Under the pieces are notes generated by a model that saw nothing but the letters and a program-made list of their open reading frames with translations, did not search any database and was not told the DNA's origin. From Bostrychus sinensis (lineage: Eukaryota > Chordata > Actinopteri > Gobiiformes > Eleotridae), in NCBI GenBank assembly GCA_020698575.1, contig CM036255.1, forward strand, positions 268,501 to 332,500: 64,000 nt of DNA, written 5' to 3'. Of this stretch, positions 55,290 through 64,000 are shown one piece after another. The position numbers and the translations under genes are program-made. The stretch's first letter is position 1, and every line of letters starts with the position of its first letter.

Positions 55290-56400
55290 ACAGATCTGAA
55301 ACTTGCGGTGCTCAATGTCAGATCTTTATGCAATAAATCATTTTAATCAATAATTTTATCTCCTCTTATAACCTGGATTTTATGTTTTTAACAGAGACAT
55401 GGTTAGACAGCACAATGGGTAATGCAGTTCTTATTGAATCCACTCCACCTAACTTCACTTCTATATCAGAAACAAGGGAAAACAAAAAGGGAGGTTTTGT
55501 CTGTGCCTTATTTAAGGATGATGTAGTTACCCACAGGCTGTCATTTGGGGTGTTTCCATCATTTGAGTATGTATCTTTCAAAATAGAGCTAAAAGTATCC
55601 CCATCCATAATCTATATAATCATATACGAGCCACCCCAGCACCGTCAGTTTTATTGGTGATTTTACTCAGATGCTTTCAGTTGTCTGCACAGACTTTAAC
55701 TGTATAGTCATTCCAGGTTTTAATGTACACGTGGATAATGTCTGTGACAGAAATCCCAAATAACTTTGTGCTGTCCTTGAAACCTTTGGCCTTACTCAGC
55801 ATGTGAGTGTGCCCACCCACACCAGAGGCCACACTCTGGACCTGCTTATTACTAAAGGTGTTAATATTGCAAATGTTACTGTAGCTGACATTGCTTTGTC
55901 TGATCATTTTTGTGTCTTCTTTGATCCAAACCAGCTGCTGGACCTGCAGTTGTCCAGAGGAGACACATAAATGATAGCACAGGGACTAATTATTATGGAA
56001 ATAATTAGGTTTGAAAATACCTCATGTTCTAATGTTGATCAGTTGTTGAACTCCTATACTTCTAGTGTTGTAAATGTTCTGGACACCATTGCTCCTATTA
56101 AGGTTAAAATGGTTAGAAATAGGCAGAAGGCGCCATGGAGAAATGAGGGCTCGGTCAGGGCACAGAAAAGGGAGTGCCAGAGGGCCGAACGAAAATGGTG
56201 CAAGTCAAAGCTCCAGGTTCATTATGACACATACAAAGAAATGTTGAATGTTTTCAATCAAATTCTGCGTAGAACAAGGGAAAGGTATTTTTCTGAAATC
56301 ATTACAAACTGCAGTAACAAATCGTGTGCTGTTTTCTACAGTGAACAGGTTAACAATCCCCCCAGCTCCATTGTCTTCAGAACTCATTTCCACATCTAAG
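55290..56400 (+). pseudogene. LINE endonuclease and linker, broken
   Basis: Pieces: LKLAVLNVRSLCNKS (~55300), NLDFMFLTETWLDST (catalytic Glu, ~55370-55410), KKGGFVCALF, a frameshift, then SVPTHTRGHTLDLLITKGVN and ADIALSDHFCVFFD (SDH block, ~55810-55930), followed by the linker RNRQKAPWRNEGSVRAQKRE and ILRRTRERYFSEII. The order is that of an APE domain plus the EN-RT linker. At least four frame breaks. Confidence 0.8.
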
Positions 56401-56559
56401 TGCAATGAGTTTACAAGATTTTTTAATGACAAAGTTCAGAGTATTAAACATGAAAACAACTCCACAAAACAGATAACAACTCTGCAGCCATCCAGACACT
56501 TAGCGCTGACACACTTCACCCGTCCCTGACAAAACAGTCCAAGAGATCATCTCCAGTCT

Positions 56560-58010
56560 AAGTTCATCCACATGCTCGATGTGTTACCCACTTCTAAAAT
56601 CTGTGCTGAGCAGTTTGTTACCCCAACTTTCTCATTTAGTTAACATCTCATTGCAGTCTGGGACATTTCCAAGGGCCTTGAAAACTGCTGTCATCAAGCC
56701 TCTCCTAAAGAAGAGCAGTCTTGATGCCACAGTACTGAACAACTATTGGCCCATATAAAGTCCTTGAGAAAGTTGTATACCAACAACTTACTTTCTTCTG
56801 CGGAACAACTGCTTTGATGATTTTCAGTCAGGTTTTAGGCCCCATCACAGCACTGAGACTGCTCTTATCAAGGTGACTAATGACATCAGCCTGAACACCG
56901 ACACAGACAAACTCTCTGTCTTAGTACTGCTGGATCTGAGTGCTGCTTTTGATACAGTTGACCATGTGATCCTGTTACAAAGATTAGAGGACTGGGTAGG
57001 CATTTCTGGCACTGCCCTTAAATGGTAAGTCGTATCTTGAAGACAGGAAGTACTTTGTTGAAATCGGTAACTGTGTCTCAGACCAAATGGCCCTGACCTG
57101 TGGGGTGCCCCAGGGGTCAATCCTGGGACCTCTTTTGGTCAATCTTTACATGCTTCCTTTACATACTTCCTTTAGGCCAGTTTATACAAAGCAATAACGT
57201 ATCCTACCACAATTATGCAGATGACACTCAGATTTACATCTCACTGACAGCAGGTGAATATGGACCTGTGGATTCACTCTGTCACTGCATCCAACAGATC
57301 AATGAGTGGATGAGAAACAACTTTCTCCAGTTAAACTCAGACAAGACTGAAATAATCATTTTTGGCCCGCAGAAACAAAGAGAAAGTGTCTGTAGTCACC
57401 TCAAGTCTCTTACACTAAAACCTACAAGTCAGGTTAGAGACCTAGGTGCAATCCTGGACTCAGATTTGAACTTCAACAGTCACATTAAATGCATAACATC
57501 ATCAGCATTTTCTGATGATGTTGATGATGTTCTCAAAAACATTGCTCGATTCAAAGGTATATTGTCTAAACCAGACCTAGAGAGACTTATTCATGCATTT
57601 ATCTCCAGCAGGTTAGACTACTGTAACGGTCTGCTCACTGGACTCACTAAGCGAGCTGTAAGACAGCTGCAGTACATCCAGAATCCTGCTGCTCGGGTCC
57701 TGACCAAAACCAGGAAGTACGACCATATTAGTCCTGTCCTCAGGTCTCTGCACTGGCTTCCTGTTGCTCAGAGAATAGACTTTAAAACAGCTCTGATTGT
57801 GTACAAGTCTGTCCATGGCTTAGCACCAAAGTACATCTCTGACCTGTGGGTCCCATATGAACCGTCTCAGACTCTGAGAACTTCAGGGACAGGTCTCCTG
57901 CTGGTGCCCAGAATCAGGACTAAACTCGGTGAAGCAGCATTTCAGTTTTATGCAGCTAAACTCTGGAACATTCTTCCTGACAGACCTCTACTCTAATGTT
58001 CAAGTCCAGA
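56560..58010 (+). pseudogene. LINE reverse transcriptase, broken
   Basis: The finger and palm parts are scattered over frames (ALKTAVIKPLLKKSSLDATV ~56680; FSQVLGPITAL ~56825; QLTM motif A neighbourhood ~56945). A 298-codon frame (57100-57996) then carries SYHNYADDTQIYISL (motif C), NKDKTE-like LNSDKTEIIIFG, DLGAILDSDLNFNSHIK, LDYCNGLLTGL, AARVLTKTRKYDHISPVLRS and LHWLPVAQRIDFK, ending in RTKLGEAAFQFYAAKLWNIL. These are hallmark L2-type RT/thumb blocks. There is a small insertion of DDVDDV type at ~57515. Confidence 0.88.
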
Positions 58011-58080
58011 CTTAAAACTGTTCTTTTTAGCTGTGCATATGCCAACTGAAAGTGTTTTATCTGCACTGTTCTCCTTTAAT

Positions 58081-59650
58081 TTAATTTTAAATGGATTCTT
58101 AATTATAATTTTTTTAAATTTGATCTTCTTGTTTTTAGTTGTAATTCTTGTAATTCTCTTTTAAATTTCAGTTCAATATTATTTCTTAGGTTTCCAGTCT
58201 GGTCTGGTTTTTTTCTTTGTTTTAAACAAATTATGGACAGACATTAGTGTTGTTAGCATGCTGCTAATGCTAAAGCTGGTACACAGTGTCAGACTTTGAA
58301 CACGACACATGATTTTATATTGATGCGAAAAGATGTGTAATGTGCAATTTTACATCAACAAGTGTATAAAAACGCATATGTAAGCCCACTTGTTATTTAC
58401 TACCATCTGGCCTGAACGCTGTAAAACTAGCCAGACAATAACTACATTTTACATTTGATCTCCTGTTTGGGACATGACATCTATGGGACATCTGTTTAGT
58501 TGTTAGTCATAAAATCCCCCATATCGCTGTCTGAGCACTCACTTCTGACCCTTTGATACGCTAACAGGAAAGTGTCTTTCGCCCTAATAACCCCACATAA
58601 CAATGTGATAACAGTCAGTAGTTTCTCACCCAGTGTTTAGGGAGTCAATAAAGGTAGAGAGAGATGAGGGTTGTGAGTACTGTGTAAAGGTGTGTAATAT
58701 GATTGGCACCGAGACCTGAATTGTTCTACACACGTCATAATGACTCATTCTTTACAGTGTACAGTGAGCTCAGACCGAGCTTAGTTTGATAGGGGATAGT
58801 TAGTAAACTTAGGTTTTGATCTTTACTGGGTTTATTTGTATGCTTTTAGGAGTAATATAGTAGCACTGTTCTTTATGTGTCTTGCAGTAATGAGAAGTTC
58901 AAAATAAGGTCCACCCCTCAAAAGCCTGGAAGTGCCAGTTTGCCACAGCCACCTGTACCAGTATTTCATCTGGATCTCTGACCAGTGAGTCAATAGCAGT
59001 GCACTAAAATCTACAGATTTTGTCGACATTTTTTTTTTATCAATGTTTTTTTTTTTCCAGTGCTGATGACTCTGCTCTTGCTGGCGTCAAAGTAAGGAGC
59101 ACCAGAGTTGAATGCTCGGTAAAAATTCTGTTGGCATTCAGACGTCATCAGAGAAAAATACTCACACATTCACTTGACACACAAAAACTTCAGTGAAGTG
59201 TGCACAGTCATCAGCACTTTTTTTGTTTAGATTTTTCTATTACCTTTCCTTTAGGTGGTCCTTTCACTTTTGTATAATGTACATGCTTTTTTAAAAATAT
59301 AAATATGTGTTTATTTTTCAAACAGCAAATGGCAAGTACCAGTAAAGTGGAAGTTGTGGAAGTTGCCATACAATAAAGATGAAAAGATACTTAAGGAAAT
59401 AAGATCCACCAGGTCATATTAAATTGAATTTCATTTGCTTTATTGTGACATGTAATTATTACAACCACTGACCATTTGTATTTGATATTTTCTGTGTGTA
59501 GGATGGCCAACAAAAAGGTGGTGCAGGTTTATTCCCTGTACAATGGATGTGTGCAACCACTTTTGGTTTTGTGCAAAGATGTCCACAACCTTTGCTGAAT
59601 TCTTTGTAAGTATTATGTAGTATGATCACAATTTGGCATCAAAATAGTAA
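58081..59650. other. no firm gene; a few splice-like stretches
   Basis: At 58877-59000, 59058-59110 and 59326-59610 short frames start after TTGCAG, TTTTCCAG or GTGTAG (for example MANKKVVQVYSLYNG at ~59503). They may be relics of one multi-exon gene, but no domain is recognised and stops are frequent. Confidence 0.2.
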
Positions 59651-59660
59651 TTACAGTAAT

Positions 59661-59872
59661 TGCAACAAAAAGTGAAAAAAGCAGTCATCTGGATTTGATT
59701 TTTAAAGTTGAAGATGTTTCACCCCTTATCCAAGAGACTTTCTCAATTCTGAAGCTGAACTGGTAAGAGAGCTGGTTTATATGCTCCTAGGAAGGAGGAG
59801 CAGATGACTGCTTTTTTAACTTTTTGTTGCGATGCAATTACCCTGGATGAGTGAGAGTCTTCACAGACATAC
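59661..59872. mobile_element. foldback retroposon (CAACAAAAAGT family), copy 2, ~10-bp TSD
   Basis: Opens TGCAACAAAAAGTGAAAAAA then GCAGTCATCTGG, and later reads CAGATGACTGCTTTTTTAAC and TTTTTGTTGCGATGCAATTA, the inverse, so it folds into a ~30-bp imperfect stem. It ends CTGGATGAGTGAGAGTCTTC then ACAGACAT as in copy 1. TTACAGTAAT flanks both sides (59651-59660; 59873-59882). Confidence 0.8.
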
Positions 59873-60015
59873 TTACAGTAATATTGCTTTCACTGTTTCC
59901 TAAGGACATGTGGTCAGACGTTCTTCACCATGTATGATGATGATTCCATGGGCCCGTGGCTGGCAGGGGGGCCCAGGAAAAATTGCATATCCTGCATATA
60001 GGCCTGTTCTGTTGT

Positions 60016-61181
60016 CATGGGCGTAGGTTTGCGTATGGACCATAGGGACATGTCCCTACCAAAGTTTCAGACCGACCAAATTGTCCCTAGCAATCACAAG
60101 TTGAAATAGCTAAATATTACCGCATTTTGTTTTTGAACAGGCGCGAGGGGCCCTTGTCTCTTACTACAGTTACAGAGTACACTAATCTGACTGAGACAGC
60201 AGCAGATTTAAATGTGCTAAAAAGACCTGAAAAATGCTCAAAAAACAAAACAAAAAAACAAACGAAATCCAGCACAGATTTACACCATGGGAGCACAGGG
60301 AGGCAGCCTGCTTTTATCTGAACAACTCTGTCAATGTCCCGACTTTAGAGCCTCTTTAAACTGGGCTGAAGTTTTCAACAAGCCAGGACTATGGACTATA
60401 ACAGCTATCAAATTGGGACTATTCATTTTATATCAAGATCAAAAGAATCTGCGTGAAGACGTCTGTGTGGTGAGTTTTGGAAAGGTTTGTCTGTCCTAGC
60501 GCTACTTCTCTAGCTTTGGCTTTTAGCATCTCATATAAGCTTCATGAGGCTACACCTGTTCTCTGAATTAATATGGACTGTACATAGCAGAAGTCTCTAA
60601 TGTCACGATTTCTGGCCTCACTTTACACAGGTGAACAAAGCATGAAGAAGGCGTGAATGGACCGAGTTTTCATGCATATTAATTAGCCGCTAATATGCGC
60701 ATTTATCCAGTATTATTGCTGCACTCTCCTGCATCGTTCGCATTCATAATTAATATATTTAAAACTGTGTTATCCAAATACTGTAGCCTGGAGGACAGTG
60801 GCAGTCTTTATAAATCCATCTGTCTCTAATATGATCTGAGTCTGACACAGTTCAAACATCAGCTGCTGTTAAAGTGGAAATAGTACATGTTTCTCTGACA
60901 GAAATAAGCATTGTACATGTTTTAGTAGCCCAGATTAAATACATAAATAACACTGTAATAAAGCCTATTTACTAGTTTTTTTTTTTAGTATTTTTTTTTT
61001 TTTACATATGTTATGTTTGGACCCCAGCAGGGTAGAACGTTAATTCTGTGGACCCTGAGCAATTTTAGTTGCTGACCCCTGCTCTAAATACTCCAAGATA
61101 CAGGCCTGACTGACAGCAGTGTGTTGAAACAAGTAGGTTTGGGGCATCCCTACCAAAGCTGACACCAAACCTACGCCCTTG
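60016..61181. mobile_element. hAT element, 1166 bp, perfect 8-bp TSD
   Basis: Termini CATGGGCGTAGGTTTG and (inverted) CAAGGGCGTAGGTTTG, 15 of 16 identical. TCTGTTGT lies at both borders (60008-60015; 61182-61189). A CCCTACCAAAG word lies near both ends. No transposase domain. Confidence 0.9.
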
Positions 61182-61343
61182 TCTGTTGTATACATTTTTT
61201 TAGATTTTATGTTTTGCTGTATTATTTACAATGCCGGGGCCCTGAATATGATTATTATTATTTAATAAAGTCGATTCAAAATATACCAACAAAGTTGGTA
61301 CCTATTTTCTAAGAGCCCCCTCCCCAAATGGTTCAGTCCGCTT

Positions 61344-62798
61344 CATGGACGCGGGAAGTCAATTTCACATGGGGGTGCTGACGTCGTGGGGGGTGGGGCG
61401 TTGGGGTTAACCTGGGGGGTATTAACCTGGTAAGCTTTTTGTCATAATAACCTTAATATTATTTAAGCAATTAAATTGAGTTCTGTTAATTTTAACAGTC
61501 ATTTATTCTTAAAAGTGAGTGAGATCGGGAAAGGCACCCGTGTACCTGCTGGCCTTTCGTTTTCACGTTTCCCAATAAGAAAACAAAAAACGGAAACAAG
61601 CCCTTATCCAATTACTATTTTATATTAGGCTACTATACATCAAAAGTTGTTTCCGATTTGTTTGACCTCAAAGTGTGCTTCGGAAAAATACGGCCTTGCT
61701 CACCGTCTGGACCCAGGCAGCATAGCTTTGTGCGCAGCTGTTTCAGGGCAGTGCTCGGGCGGTGTGCTCCTGTCACAGCTGCAGACAGGTGAGGGGCTGG
61801 GGCGTGTGCCTAAGTGATCTGCTCCACTGCTACTGTCCTGTCTGCCTTTTAGACTGAGAAGCATTTAGCCAGTTGCACACTTTGCTCCTTCAAACCATTC
61901 ACATGGGCTAGTTTTGGATTTGTTCTTATGAGCAAATAGTGGCCACGCAATTGTTGCGCGGTGCGCCACAGCCCACAGATCCCTCTGCACAGTGCGCCAG
62001 TGTTACCTCGGCATCCGCGAAGGCTGCGCATAAGAGAAATCATCTTTCGTTTGCATTAAATCTGCTGTATGTCCTGGCGCTCACCGCTTTTAAAAACAGT
62101 GCTCCCATCACAGCTGCAGACAGGTGAGGGGCGTGCACTGCTCCACTGACTACTGTCCTGTCTACTCTCAGACGGGACATGCTATTGCTATAGCAACTTG
62201 CACACTTTTCACACAGTATCCTTTCATGTGGACCAGTTTTTGGACTTGTTTTTCAGTATGACCATAGTGCAACGTGATCTCTGTCTCCGACAAGCCTCTG
62301 TCCCCATATAGTTCTATTGCTGATGTGACATATGAGGCGTGCCATTTAGGATTCAAATGAGAGACGCAAAAAGTGCAAAATGCGTTGAGATGGCAGCAAA
62401 ATGGCACTAAATCTTGTCGTGCTTTTCCGTTGTGCTAAAAAGCAAAGGAAAAAAAAAAAGATGTAAACTGTATACTGTAAACTGTTCTCCTGTATGTCAG
62501 CCGCGCCTGGCACCCTGAAAGAGCGGACGATCCGGCCCATTGTCTTTTGAGACGAAGCCGGAGAACATAAAAATGCTTCAATAGCTCAGCAACAACAGGG
62601 CTTTAAACAGCGTTGGTAAATTACAATATTTATAACTAATGAAGAGAACACAATTCATCTGAAAATGTATAATAAAATATAATTTATTTTTGTAAACCTT
62701 TTGGAGTTGCAGTTACAACGTCCCCAACAGTTGGGGGTGCTGGAGTCAAATTTGGGGGTGCTGCAGCCCCCCCAGCACCCCCCCTTCCCGCGTCCATG
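61344..62798. mobile_element. hAT element, 1455 bp, perfect 8-bp TSD
   Basis: The termini CATGGACGCGGGAAG are identical at both ends (15 bases). GTCCGCTT lies at both borders (61336-61343; 62799-62806). Just inside, GGGGGTGCTG words recur in both arms. The interior contains a ~150-bp diverged duplication (61765-61925 and 62100-62255, sharing CACAGCTGCAGACAGGTGAG). Non-coding. Confidence 0.9.
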
Positions 62799-62881
62799 GT
62801 CCGCTTACTAACCAGGCCCGGGAGCGGCAAGAGTAGTTGCTGCTTCTGTATGTAACGCAGCTGACACTCTGTATTGTCAAC

Positions 62882-62995
62882 ATGTCCCACTTCGAACATA
62901 AGTCAGGTTGTAAAAAACAAAAGGCGAAAAGAGAAAGAGAAGAAAGGGAAAGGCAAGGGCAGCAGTATGTCACCCAGTTTTTCCAAAAGAAAAAG
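62882..62995 (+). CDS. candidate first coding exon of a hAT/ZMYM-type transposase gene
   Basis: From ATG 62882 the frame reads MSHFEHKSGCKKQKAKRERE, then ERERQGQQYVTQFFQKKK, and ends at AAAAG|GTCAGT (62995/62996). A basic KKQKAKREREERE stretch followed by a Phe-Phe-(K) end is typical of the first exon of fish hAT transposases and ZMYM1-like genes derived from them. A second exon-like stretch follows at ~63267-63381. The rest of the gene, including BED, catalytic and dimerisation domains, is not in view, so it is either truncated or continues past the window. Upstream lies the hAT with TSD GTCCGCTT. Confidence 0.4.
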
Positions 62996-63266
62996 GTCAG
63001 TATTAACAGTTGTTTGAAATAACGGTGGAAAGGGTGGAGTTTCTGGGCTAATTATAGGCTAGCCGACTTTGGTTTGCTGTTTGCCTTTAAAAATTATATG
63101 AAACAATGAAAGTATTAACGCTGTGCCAGTAAGTAACTTAAACAGACTAGCAGAATAAGTTTGTTTTTTAGTTAGCCTATTTTACTGCTTCACATAGCCT
63201 TTTGTTAAATAGTGTACTTTCTATCAAGTTTTTTTTCTGCTGCTCCACTCTCATGTCTGTCCCAGT

Positions 63267-63381
63267 CGCAGTCAATACAGAATCAGCTTCAGCCCTGTCT
63301 TCTCCCCCCAGTCACCCTGCTCTTTCAGTGTCAACTGAAGAAGATGAGCTCTTGATAGTTAAAACTTGTGCTAAATGATAA
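63267..63381 (+). pseudogene. candidate second exon of the same gene
   Basis: After CTGTCCCAG or GTCGCAG the plus frame reads VAVNTESASALSSPPSHPAL, SVSTEEDELLIVKTCAK and stops. A Ser/Pro-rich, acidic linker is what follows the first exon in hAT transposase genes, but the stop and lack of a donor make it doubtful. Confidence 0.25.
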
Positions 63382-63434
63382 GCATAGTGTACATTGTGGT
63401 TGATATCTATTGTTTGATCTATTGTTTTGACTAC

Positions 63435-63595
63435 TGCTTCAGTCCTGTTATAGACCTCGGTTATTCCTGTTTTAGTACTGGTTATAGATCAGATTTATTC
63501 CTGGTTTAGTCCTAGTTTGGGCTTGTTTTAGTCCTGGTTTTAGGCTTGGCACAGATCTTGCTTAAAGCTGTTTTAGTCCTAGTTTTTTCCATGTT
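63435..63595 (-). repeat. ACCAGGACTAA-family repeat, locus 6
   Basis: Plus-strand words TTTAGTACTGGTTATAG, CCTGGTTTAGTCCTAG, TTTTAGTCCTGG and TTTTAGTCCTAG at multiples of ~11 bp. Inverse orientation relative to loci 3 and 4. Confidence 0.6.
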
Positions 63596-64000
63596 TTTTC
63601 CATGTTTACAGTTTAGCCCATTTTTTAGTAATGCTCATTTAAAGTGATACTTTAGTGTGAACAGTTTAGAATACAAATATAATTCTGTTATAGAGTGTCT
63701 AGAAAAATGTAATGTTTTAACTGTTTTGCTTTTATGATTAAAGTCAATTACAACCAATTTAAATATTTTCCCTTTTCTTAGAGGCAGCTATTTAATTGGT
63801 CTTATAGCAAAGTATGAATCTTATTTAATGTTGCCCTGCTGTAAAACGTCCATCTAAGACATTTTTAAAGGTAAATGAGTGTTTTAATAGGCTATGTTAA
63901 ACCCGGTCTAGAAAAAATGTTGGTGGGGGTCCCAATGTAAAATCTATTCAGGGGGCCCAGAAAACCTGGTGGCACCCTTGGAGCAGGATCTGATCCACGC
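63596..64000. other. no gene seen
   Basis: AT-rich sequence. The last 100 bp (GGTGGGGGTCCCAATGTAAA, CAGGGGGCCCAGAAAACCTG, GTGGCACCCTTGGAGCAGGA) resemble a repeat terminus cut by the window edge. Confidence 0.3.

Larger units (their letters stand above)
53950..58080 (+). mobile_element. L2/CR1-type LINE, old copy
   Basis: About 4.1 kb on the plus strand with a degenerate ORF1 (esterase-like), endonuclease and RT, all broken by frameshifts. The extent is judged by coding remnants. The 3' end is not sharply defined and the usual tail is not seen, so it may be 3'-clipped. It lies directly beyond a hAT with an 8-bp TSD. Confidence 0.8.

Overview
The window looks like a teleost fish chromosome. 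It carries a Rex3 retrotransposon (RTE clade), a V-SINE, a 5S rRNA-derived SINE, a fish-type L1, an L2/CR1-type LINE, a Gmr1-type Ty3/gypsy element, and many hAT, Harbinger and piggyBac elements. It is AT-rich, with short introns in the transposon genes. I found no host protein-coding gene, tRNA, rRNA or CRISPR array I could defend. What can be read is almost entirely a stack of mobile elements and their fossils, several dated relative to one another by nesting and by target-site duplications (TSDs).

Region by region. 1.6-8.9 kb is a nest: a minus-strand Rex3 copy is split by an apparently full-length minus-strand LINE (2967-8170). That LINE has a poly(A) tail, a single long EN-RT reading frame with few lesions, a 2A-like motif, and about twelve 48-bp tandem units in its 5' UTR. 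It is itself split by a Harbinger element (3770-4647, TSD TAA), and the Rex3 3' part carries a 5S-derived SINE. 10.1-11.8 kb is a foldback-like structure with ~200-bp inverted arms. 13.0 kb has a small promoter/first-exon candidate. 14.6 kb is a hAT MITE.

16.4-23.8 kb is a hAT element (perfect 8-bp TSD) invaded by a Gmr1-type gypsy element. The gypsy has a single 1456-codon gag-pol frame in the order gag-PR-IN-RT-RH, and LTRs that differ over their shared length by one T in a homopolymer, so it is very young. Its RNase H end is deleted and one LTR is clipped.

25.6-27.8 kb holds a decayed, intron-containing integrase gene split by another hAT. 30.6-37 kb contains almost identical duplicated blocks (A-B-A...B) around nested hAT elements, indicating a recent complex rearrangement. 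34.7 kb carries a V-SINE whose 3' tail resembles the tail of the 3-8 kb LINE. 41.4-42.6 kb is a TTAA-flanked piggyBac relic.

47.7-48.9 kb is a modular fish repeat. 49.2-52.2 kb is a decayed L1 carrying a 152-bp foldback retroposon with a 14-bp TSD; a second copy lies at 59.7 kb. 52.2-53.8 kb is a hAT with another hAT-like element inside. 54.0-58.1 kb is an L2/CR1-type LINE with an esterase-like ORF1. 60.0-62.8 kb has two hATs with perfect 8-bp TSDs, followed by exon(s) resembling the start of a hAT/ZMYM-type transposase gene. A degenerate 11-bp-period repeat (ACCAGGACTAA) appears at six separate places. The long gaps (23.8-25.3, 27.9-29.1, 36.9-38.6, 38.8-40.8, 42.6-44.2, 44.5-47.7 kb) show nothing I can name.
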